From NCBI GenBank assembly GCA_900754275.1, contig CAAECF010000121.1, positions 1 through 21,306 of the forward strand: 21,306 bases of DNA, given 5' to 3'. Source of the stretch: an uncultured Collinsella sp. (GTDB lineage Bacteria > Actinomycetota > Coriobacteriia > Coriobacteriales > Coriobacteriaceae). Of the stretch, positions 14,594-21,306 are shown one piece after another. The position numbers were made by a program, and so were the translations under genes. The notes beneath the pieces were generated by a model. The model saw only the letters and a list, made by a program, of their open reading frames with translations. It searched no databases and was not told where the DNA came from. Positions within the stretch are counted from its first letter, which is position 1, and every line of letters begins with the position of its first letter.

Positions 14594-15499
14594 ATGATTC
14601 AGGACCCCTTTCGTTCGATGATTCGTTCGGAAGGGGTCCTGCGTTATCGCGACCTTCCGTGGCGCCGCACACGCGATCCGTACATCATTTGGCTTTCTGA
14701 GGTCATGCTGCAGCAAACACAGGTGCCGCGTGTGGAGGCGCGCATGCCGGTGTGGCTCGATCGTTTTCCGACTGTGCAGGCGCTTGCCCAGGCCGCGCCT
14801 TCCGATGTTTTGGACGCATGGCAGGGCATGGGCTACAACCGACGCGCTCTGGCGCTTCACGGGGCCGCTCAGCGCGTTGTAGAGGACTGGGACGGGGAGT
14901 TTCCGCGTGAGACGCGTGACTTGGTCGCTCTGCCTGGTATTGGCCCGGCAACGGCGCAGGGTATCCGTTCGTTTGCGTTTGATCTTCCGGGCGTGTATTT
15001 GGAGACCAATGTGCGCACGGTCTTTTTGCATCATTTCTTTCCCGATGTGCCGGCCGTTCCCGATCGCGAGCTGGTGCCGCTGATCCAAGCCGCCTGTCCG
15101 GCGGCCCCCGGTGCGGCGACCGACGAGATCGCTCCCTTTGCCGTGCCGCTCGATGATGCCGACACGCCGCGCGCGTGGTATTACGCGTTGCTGGATTACG
15201 GCGCATATCTAAAAAAGACGTTGCCCAATCCGTCCAGGCGGTCGGCGGGCTATAGCCGTCAATCAAAGTTTGAGGGCTCACGTCGCCAAAAGCGCGCGCA
15301 TATCGTGCGTATGTTGCTGGCAGCGCGCGATGGCCAGCCGGCGGGGATTACGCTTGCTGATACCGTGGTGGGCGTTAACGAGATGGAAGCGGCAGCCGGT
15401 CGCGGGCCGGTCGAGTGCGACTTGATCGCGGGTATTCTAGCTGACCTGGAGCGTGAGGGCTTTTGCCGAGCCGAGGGCGATCGCTGGCTGAGCATTTAG
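14594..15499 (+). CDS. MutY-like HhH-GPD DNA glycosylase lacking the Fe-S cluster
   Basis: The 301-residue protein matches the helix-hairpin-helix glycosylase core. LPWRRTRDPYIIWLSEVMLQQTQV carries E36 in the EVMLQQT motif, equivalent to the catalytic Glu of MutY, and the HhH loop is LPGIGPATA (113-121). At the Asp position that follows in MutY (LDGNVKR), this protein has E137 in YLETNVRT. The Cys-X6-Cys-X2-Cys-X5-Cys cluster motif expected after YALLDYGA is missing and is replaced by a basic stretch. The C-terminal 65 residues look like a winged helix, not the MutY NUDIX-like domain. AAGGAG lies 7 nt before the ATG and the gene is 21 bp after the Rrf2 gene. It may remove a damaged base, but A/G-specific activity should not be assumed. 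Confidence 0.8.
   Translation: MIQDPFRSMIRSEGVLRYRDLPWRRTRDPYIIWLSEVMLQQTQVPRVEARMPVWLDRFPTVQALAQAAPSDVLDAWQGMGYNRRALALHGAAQRVVEDWDGEFPRETRDLVALPGIGPATAQGIRSFAFDLPGVYLETNVRTVFLHHFFPDVPAVPDRELVPLIQAACPAAPGAATDEIAPFAVPLDDADTPRAWYYALLDYGAYLKKTLPNPSRRSAGYSRQSKFEGSRRQKRAHIVRMLLAARDGQPAGITLADTVVGVNEMEAAAGRGPVECDLIAGILADLEREGFCRAEGDRWLSI
14601..14640 (+). other. Hairpin inside the first codons of the glycosylase gene
   Basis: AGGACCCCTT (14601-14610) pairs perfectly with AAGGGGTCCT (14631-14640). Three further pairs, one of them G-U, extend it to 13 bp around a 14-nt loop. It begins 5 nt after the start codon and could slow initiation or early elongation. Confidence 0.6.
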
Positions 15500-15531
15500 C
15501 CCGTGCAAATCTGAAGAACAGGATTGTAAGG

Positions 15532-15560
15532 TTTAGATTTTCGGCAGGGGGTACCATAAA
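15532..15560 (+). promoter_or_regulatory. Possible rubrerythrin promoter
   Basis: TTTAGA (15532-15537) and CATAAA (15555-15560) have 17-bp spacing. A hairpin, GCCGCTC (15566-15572) with GGGCGGC (15582-15588), would lie at the 5' end of the transcript. The call rests on sequence resemblance only. Confidence 0.35.
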
Positions 15561-15611
15561 ATAAGGCCGCTCAAAGCCTATGGGCGGCATGTATTGAAGG
15601 GAAGTACACCT

Positions 15612-16151
15612 ATGGATTTTGAGAGCTCCCAAACCAAGAAGAACCTTGAGACCGCTTTTGCCGGTGAGTCCCAGGCGCACACCAAGTATCGCTACTATGC
15701 ATCCAAGGCTAAAAAGGACGGTTACGTTCAGATCTCGAATATCTTTGCCGAGACGGCGGGTAACGAGTCCGAGCACGCCAAACTGTGGTTTAAATATCTG
15801 CACGACGGCGCCGTTCCGGGCACTCTGGACAACCTGCGCGACGCCGCCGCGGGCGAGAACTACGAGTGGACCACGATGTATGACGAGTTTGCCAAGACCG
15901 CCGAGGAGGAGGGTTTTGCCGAGATCGCCGAGAAGTTCCGTGGCGTCGCCGCCGTCGAGAAGGCCCACGAGGAGCGCTACAACAAGCTCGTCGAGCGCAT
16001 TGAGTCGGGCGAGGTGTTTGAGCGCGAGGGCGTAAAGGTGTGGAAGTGCCTGAACTGCGGACATCTGCACGTTGGTGCCGAGGCACCTGAGGTGTGCCCG
16101 GTGTGTAACCACCCCAAGGCGTACTTTGAGGAGCAGGTGGTGAACTACTAG
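15612..16151 (+). CDS. Rubrerythrin
   Basis: The 179-residue protein joins a ferritin-like diiron domain to a C-terminal rubredoxin domain. Diiron ligands are E19, E52 and H55 (NESEHAKLW), E82/E85 and E116/H119 (AVEKAHEER). The rubredoxin Fe site is C146, C149, C162 and C165 in two Cys-X2-Cys pairs (CLNC and CPVC). It reduces hydrogen peroxide to water with electrons from a rubredoxin or NADH-linked reductase and protects anaerobes. ATG at 15612 follows GAAGGGAAG; a TTG at 15594 lies within the upstream site and is unlikely. It is preceded by the Rrf2-glycosylase operon, so control by that Rrf2 protein is plausible but not shown. Confidence 0.95.
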   Translation: MDFESSQTKKNLETAFAGESQAHTKYRYYASKAKKDGYVQISNIFAETAGNESEHAKLWFKYLHDGAVPGTLDNLRDAAAGENYEWTTMYDEFAKTAEEEGFAEIAEKFRGVAAVEKAHEERYNKLVERIESGEVFEREGVKVWKCLNCGHLHVGAEAPEVCPVCNHPKAYFEEQVVNY

Positions 16152-16172
16152 CGCCGATACGAACGTGGGCTG

Positions 16173-16262
16173 CGGAGCGCGGGGCGGGGAAATACCTTTC
16201 CCTCTCGCTCACGGCTCCGCAGGGTCGCGCGAGGCAAAGGTATTTCCCCGCCCCGCGCTCCG
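16173..16262. repeat. Inverted-repeat element A (27-bp perfect arms, conserved loop)
   Basis: Arms 16173-16199 and 16236-16262 are perfect reverse complements over 27 nt. Past a C-C mismatch, CCTC (16201-16204) pairs with GAGG (16231-16234). The loop contains CGCTCACGGCTCCGCAGGGT followed by CGCG, which recurs with one change in element B at 17079. The element starts 22 bp after the rubrerythrin stop and precedes its terminator. Confidence 0.85.
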
Positions 16263-16311
16263 GCTTCGGGTCGTTGCGTGCTCGCTACAGAAAGGCTGAT
16301 AAAAAAGTTTG

Positions 16312-16341
16312 TGTGCCGCCCCTTTAGGGGCGGCACATTTT
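16312..16341 (+). terminator. Terminator downstream of rubrerythrin and element A
   Basis: TGTGCCGCCCC (16312-16322) pairs with GGGGCGGCACA (16327-16337) around TTTA, followed by TTTT. The stem and about 40 nt before it are nearly identical to the terminator at 17229. Confidence 0.85.
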
Positions 16342-16428
16342 GTGTGGGGGCCAGTTGGGGCCGCACCATCGCTTAGGGGTAAACTGGGTAGTGTTTTTGT
16401 TTATTTACTGCCTGATGTGGGGTGCTTT

Positions 16429-17061
16429 ATGGGTAAGAAGTCTCGGGCTCGGATGGCTGCTGCTGGGACTCGTCGTGATCCTAATCGCGTGGTTGATGAG
16501 GGCGGTAAGGTTGCCCGTGCCGATAAGGAGAAAAAGGTTGGGGCGCATGCTCATCCTGAGTGGGCGCCTCATTTGAATTCGGCTAGTGAGGATTTGACTG
16601 CCAAGTTGTTTACTCTGGTCGAGGTCATTTTGGGCGTGGTGCCCGTGGTGGTCATTGGCTTGTTCCTGGCCTCTAAGGACGCCACGAGTGTCGATAAACT
16701 CACCGATGTCTTTTCTCAGGACCCCTCGATGGTGGTCACGTTTGTCTCTGCGTGCCTGCAGCCGTTTGTGGCATACATGTTGTACATGATTTATCGCAAA
16801 TACTGCGAGGGCGATGCGGGCTTTGCCGCCGGCAACCTGATTGGCCTCTTGTGCTCCGAGATTTTGCTGCTCAATATTCCCGGCGTCATCGGCATGGGCA
16901 TCTTGTTGTGGCGTGTCTGGCGCAATGTTGCTCCGCACTTTGAGAGCTGGTTGTTTGAGCGCCGTGCAATGGGCGTGCTGGTTGATATCGCGGGTTCGCT
17001 CGTGATCCTAGTCCTGGCGTTTATGTGTGCCACCGCAGCTCGAGGTCTCGCGGGCATGTAG
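16429..17061 (+). CDS. Unknown multi-pass membrane protein
   Basis: This 210-residue protein is not recognised. Residues 1-50 are basic and polar (MGKKSRARMAAAGTRRDPNR...). Four or five hydrophobic segments follow, at about 60-81, 101-122, 131-163 (long enough for one or two) and 181-201. The charged loop WRVWRNVAPHFESW lies between the last two. ATG at 16429 has only a weak GGGGTG upstream. An in-frame start at 16309 would begin inside the terminator stem region and is rejected. The gene is flanked by repeat elements A and B in the same orientation, so the whole gene-plus-element block may be a mobile or recombining unit. Third-position GC is lower in its first 60 codons than in its neighbours. 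Confidence 0.7.
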   Translation: MGKKSRARMAAAGTRRDPNRVVDEGGKVARADKEKKVGAHAHPEWAPHLNSASEDLTAKLFTLVEVILGVVPVVVIGLFLASKDATSVDKLTDVFSQDPSMVVTFVSACLQPFVAYMLYMIYRKYCEGDAGFAAGNLIGLLCSEILLLNIPGVIGMGILLWRVWRNVAPHFESWLFERRAMGVLVDIAGSLVILVLAFMCATAARGLAGM

Positions 17062-17078
17062 CCTGTCTTCGCCGTCTT

Positions 17079-17178
17079 CGGAGCTCGGGGCGGGAGGCCG
17101 TGTTGCCTTCCCTCCCCGCTCACGGCTTCGCAGGGTCGCGTTGAGGGAAGGCAACACGGCCTCCCGCCCCGAGCTCCG
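17079..17178. repeat. Inverted-repeat element B (36-bp perfect arms, conserved loop)
   Basis: Arms 17079-17114 and 17143-17178 are perfect reverse complements over 36 nt with a 28-nt loop. The loop shares CGCTCACGGCT-C/T-CGCAGGGTCGCG with element A. The outer arm ends (CGGAGC-N-CGGGGCGGG) also match element A, but the inner arms differ in sequence and length on both sides in a complementary way. It begins 18 bp after the stop of the membrane-protein gene. Confidence 0.87.
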
Positions 17179-17228
17179 GCGTTGGGTCGTCGCGTGCTCA
17201 CTGCAGAAAAGCTGATAATTAAGTTTGT

Positions 17229-17257
17229 GTGCCGCCCTTTTGGGGCGGCACGTTTGT
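17229..17257 (+). terminator. Terminator downstream of element B
   Basis: GTGCCGCCC (17229-17237) pairs with GGGCGGCAC (17243-17251), then GTTTGTTT. It is the counterpart of the terminator at 16312, and both follow a shared CTGATAA..AAGTTTGTGTGCCG segment. Confidence 0.78.
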
Positions 17258-17512
17258 TTATGTGGGGTCCCTGTCTTCACAATTTCCGTCAAGCTTTTGG
17301 TTAGATTTTGGTCAGTTGGCGTAAGGGTGGAAGGCCAAAAGATTGCTGGCGAAAAAAGCTCAGAGAAAGTGCTGGTAGGGGAGTTGTTGAGCTTTTCGAC
17401 AGCTTTTGAGCAAAAGAAACTTTGTGGCTATTGCCAGCGATTACGTTGTCGCGGTCATGGCGGTGCGGGATGCTGGTCGTAAGCGTCGAATGCTCCGATT
17501 TTGGAGGCCAGC
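17258..17512. other. Gene-free structured region before the small membrane protein
   Basis: No convincing gene is seen; short open frames here have poor codon bias. The region can fold: GCTGGC (17345-17350) pairs with GCCAGC (17433-17438), enclosing AAAAGCTC (17354-17361) with GAGCTTTT (17389-17396), and CTTTTG-AG-CAAAAG (17403-17416). It is more AT-rich than its surroundings. A leader RNA or small RNA is possible but unproven. Confidence 0.35.
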
Positions 17513-17947
17513 ATGGATCTGTTTCTTGAGACTCCGCAGCGACAAGCTGAGCGCATGCTGCGTCAGCAGCAACGACTCATGGAGATGCAAATGCAAGGGG
17601 CGGCAGCCCAGCCCTTTGCGCAAAATGTCGTGCCCGCTGCTGTACCTGCAGCTGTGCCCGGGTGTGAATCGGCGCCAGAGGCCTATTCCGTACAGCAGGA
17701 TTCATATGCGCAGGAGCTCGCGTTCGATAAGCGCCGTGCGCGTCACCGTTGCTGGACCCAGCGCCTGCGTACGCTGGCGATGATCGTGCTGATCCCACTG
17801 GGGCTGGCGGCAATCTTCTTGGTCTCATATGCCCTCACGTGCATCCTCAACGGCGCCTCGCCCAATGAGGTACTTCAGCACTTGGCAGCTCTTGGTCAGC
17901 GCTTGGGGGATGTCGCAGCAACCATCCGCGCCAGCTGGGAGAGCTAG
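17513..17947 (+). CDS. Unknown small single-pass membrane protein
   Basis: The 144-residue protein is not recognised. Residues 1-32 are Gln/Met-rich and likely helical (RQAERMLRQQQRLMEMQMQG), 33-70 are Pro/Ala-rich and flexible, 72-86 are basic (DKRRARHRCWTQRLR), about 88-112 form one membrane helix, and the last 30 residues are amphipathic. The basic patch before the helix predicts a cytoplasmic N-terminus. ATG at 17513 is set by GGAGG 5 nt upstream; an in-frame TTG at 17501 overlaps that site. It is followed by rmuC after 123 bp on the same strand. Confidence 0.65.
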   Translation: MDLFLETPQRQAERMLRQQQRLMEMQMQGAAAQPFAQNVVPAAVPAAVPGCESAPEAYSVQQDSYAQELAFDKRRARHRCWTQRLRTLAMIVLIPLGLAAIFLVSYALTCILNGASPNEVLQHLAALGQRLGDVAATIRASWES

Positions 17948-18070
17948 CGGACCAGCACCCATAGCGCAAAGGTAACTTGTCTGCGCTCGATTGGACATGA
18001 ACTGCGTTTGACAGGGTAAGATTGATCGCGGCTTTGATTGGTGCTCGATTGGGTTTGTTGGGCGGAGTTT

Positions 18071-19426
18071 ATGTCTGCTATTGATATTGTGCTTGTTGTG
18101 ATCGCCTTGGTGGCGGTGGGGGTTGCTGTGGCTTGCGCCCTCCAGCTCAAGAGCCTGCGTGCCGAGCTGCGGGAGCGTGGCGACAGTAGCGCGGAAACGC
18201 TGGTAGCGCTCGAGCAGGCCAACAGCACGCTCGACACCCTGAACGTCGCGTTGGCCGAAACCCGCCGCACGGCAAATGCCATCGCGCAGCAGCAGACGAC
18301 CGACGCCGCCGTAGAGCAGCAGCGCTACCTGACCATTGCGCGCGAGTTCTCGCAGGCCGGCGACCGTATGGATGACCTGCGCCGCGAGACGGCCCAACAG
18401 CTTGGCGCCAACCGCGAAGGCATCGAGCATCGCCTGGACAAGGTGCGCGAGACGGTCGATGCTCAGCTGGGCGCCATCCGCAAAGACAACAACGTGCAGC
18501 TCGACCAAATGCGTGCGACGGTGGACGAGAAGCTCTCTCGCACGCTCAACGACCGACTGTCGGCATCGTTTAAGCAGGTGAGCGACCAGCTCGAGGCCGT
18601 GTACAAGGGCCTGGGCGACATGCAGTCTATCGCCACCGGCGTGGGCGACCTTAAACGCGTGCTGGGCAATGTGAAGGCGCGTGGCATTTTGGGCGAGGTG
18701 CAGCTGGGCGCGATCCTGGCGGACATCCTTACGCCCGACCAGTATCTGGAAAACGTTGCCACCAAGCCCGGCGCCTCGGAGCGTGTTGAGTTTGCCGTCA
18801 AGCTGCCGGTAGACGAGGGCGACCCCGTGCTGCTGCCGATTGACTCCAAATTCCCGGGTGATGCGTACGAGCATCTGCTCGACGCGCAGGAGTCGGGCGA
18901 TGCGGAGACCGTGGCGGCTGCGCGCAAGACGCTCGACACCATGGTCAAGCGCGAGGCCAAGGACATCTGCGAAAAGTACCTGAGTGTGCCGGCAACGACC
19001 AACTTTGGCATCATGTTCGTGCCGTTTGAGGGGCTGTACGCCGAGATCGTCAGCCGCCCCGGGCTTATCGAGATCCTGGGCCGCGACTATCACGTCAACG
19101 TAGCCGGTCCCAGCACCATGGCCGCCATTCTCAACAGCCTGCAGATGAGCTACCAGACGTTTAGGCTGCAAAAACGTACCGACGACGTGCTGCGCGTGCT
19201 CTCCGCCGTCAAGGCCGAGCTGCCGCGCTATCAGGCGGCGCTGCGCCGCGCCCGGCAGCAGATCGAGACCGCGGGCAAAACGGTCGAGGGCATCATTACC
19301 ACGCGCACCAACGTCATGGAGCGCAAGCTCAAGGACATCGACGCGCTGGAGGATGCCGACCAAGCCGATGAGATTTTGGGGCTCACATCCGCGGAGCTGC
19401 TCGCAGGCCAAAAAGACGAGGACTAG
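18071..19426 (+). CDS. rmuC: RmuC-like DNA recombination protein
   Basis: The 451-residue protein has an N-terminal membrane anchor (about 4-24), a long coiled coil (about 25-200) and the RmuC nuclease-like core (about 205-400). Core landmarks are KARGILGEVQLGAIL, LPIDSKFPGDAYEHLL and FVPFEGLYAEIVSRPGL, with GPSTMAAILNSLQMSYQTF after them. RmuC limits recombination at short inverted repeats in E. coli, which is notable beside the perfect inverted repeats in this window. Its biochemical activity remains poorly defined. ATG at 18071 follows GGCGGAG. A TTGACA at 18008 could be a -35 box, but the -10 is unclear. The direct repeat GCTCGATTGG occurs at 17985 and 18043 in the upstream region. Confidence 0.9.
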   Translation: MSAIDIVLVVIALVAVGVAVACALQLKSLRAELRERGDSSAETLVALEQANSTLDTLNVALAETRRTANAIAQQQTTDAAVEQQRYLTIAREFSQAGDRMDDLRRETAQQLGANREGIEHRLDKVRETVDAQLGAIRKDNNVQLDQMRATVDEKLSRTLNDRLSASFKQVSDQLEAVYKGLGDMQSIATGVGDLKRVLGNVKARGILGEVQLGAILADILTPDQYLENVATKPGASERVEFAVKLPVDEGDPVLLPIDSKFPGDAYEHLLDAQESGDAETVAAARKTLDTMVKREAKDICEKYLSVPATTNFGIMFVPFEGLYAEIVSRPGLIEILGRDYHVNVAGPSTMAAILNSLQMSYQTFRLQKRTDDVLRVLSAVKAELPRYQAALRRARQQIETAGKTVEGIITTRTNVMERKLKDIDALEDADQADEILGLTSAELLAGQKDED

Positions 19427-19438
19427 CTGCATCTGACG

Positions 19439-19477
19439 GCGGGGCGCCGGTGTAAACGCGGGTGCCCCGCTGCTTTT
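19439..19477 (+). terminator. Terminator of rmuC
   Basis: GCGGGGCGCC (19439-19448) pairs with GGTGCCCCGC (19461-19470), including one G-U pair, and is followed by TGCTTTT. Confidence 0.75.
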
Positions 19478-19552
19478 CGCATCGTGCTTGCCTGAAGTGC
19501 GCTTCAATGTGCAACAATGGCGTTTCGCCCTATCAGACGCGAAAGGAAGCCC

Positions 19553-21306
<1,754 letters not shown>

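Noticed and set aside
16173..17178. Integron attC sites
   Set aside because: The elements have perfect long arms and a conserved loop but lack the RYYYAAC/GTTRRRY core ends, and no integrase is present.

Overview
The window reads as chromosomal DNA of a high-GC, strictly anaerobic gut actinobacterium, most likely Coriobacteriia and Collinsella-like. This is inferred from strong GC bias at third codon positions, a rubrerythrin, an Fe-S type Rrf2 regulator, paired LytS/LytTR systems and the overall gene style. No rRNA, CRISPR array, integrase or intact insertion sequence is visible.

Layout. Positions 1-85 are the 3' end of an unrecognised gene, followed by a terminator (151-183). A REP-like palindromic element (193-306) carries the stop codon of a minus-strand gene for a membrane-anchored C39-like cysteine peptidase (303-1337). 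Divergent from it, across a structured 360-bp gap, is an APC-type amino acid permease (1698-3149) followed by a metal-dependent amidohydrolase (3281-4558). This looks like an uptake-and-hydrolysis pair for an amino-acid-derived substrate. Downstream lies the first LytS-type kinase/LytTR regulator pair (4676-6061 and 6100-6834). Then come a Zn-dependent phospholipase C-like protein (6926-7870), a UMF1-type MFS transporter (7972-9231) and a family-2-like glycosyltransferase (9403-10590). The glycosyltransferase overlaps by 4 bp a second, paralogous LytS kinase (10587-11930), which is followed by its LytTR regulator (12003-12719).

The second half carries a YfcE-like phosphoesterase (12816-13283), a large perfect inverted repeat with a G-quadruplex-type arm (13399-13541), tRNA-Asp (13650-13727), an Rrf2 regulator and a MutY-like glycosylase in one operon (14087-15499), and rubrerythrin (15612-16151). 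Two small unknown membrane-protein genes follow (16429-17061, 17513-17947), then rmuC (18071-19426) and an ABC exporter half-transporter cut by the window end (19553 onward).

The most unusual DNA is non-coding. Two related inverted-repeat elements (16173-16341 and 17079-17257) share a conserved central loop and a conserved downstream terminator module. Their arms differ from each other, yet each pair of arms is perfectly self-complementary. They flank an unknown membrane gene in direct orientation. Other points of interest are the duplicated LytS/LytTR systems around a cell-envelope gene set, a glycosyltransferase translationally coupled to a sensor kinase, and a MutY relative that lacks the Fe-S cluster cysteines and has Glu in place of the catalytic Asp.
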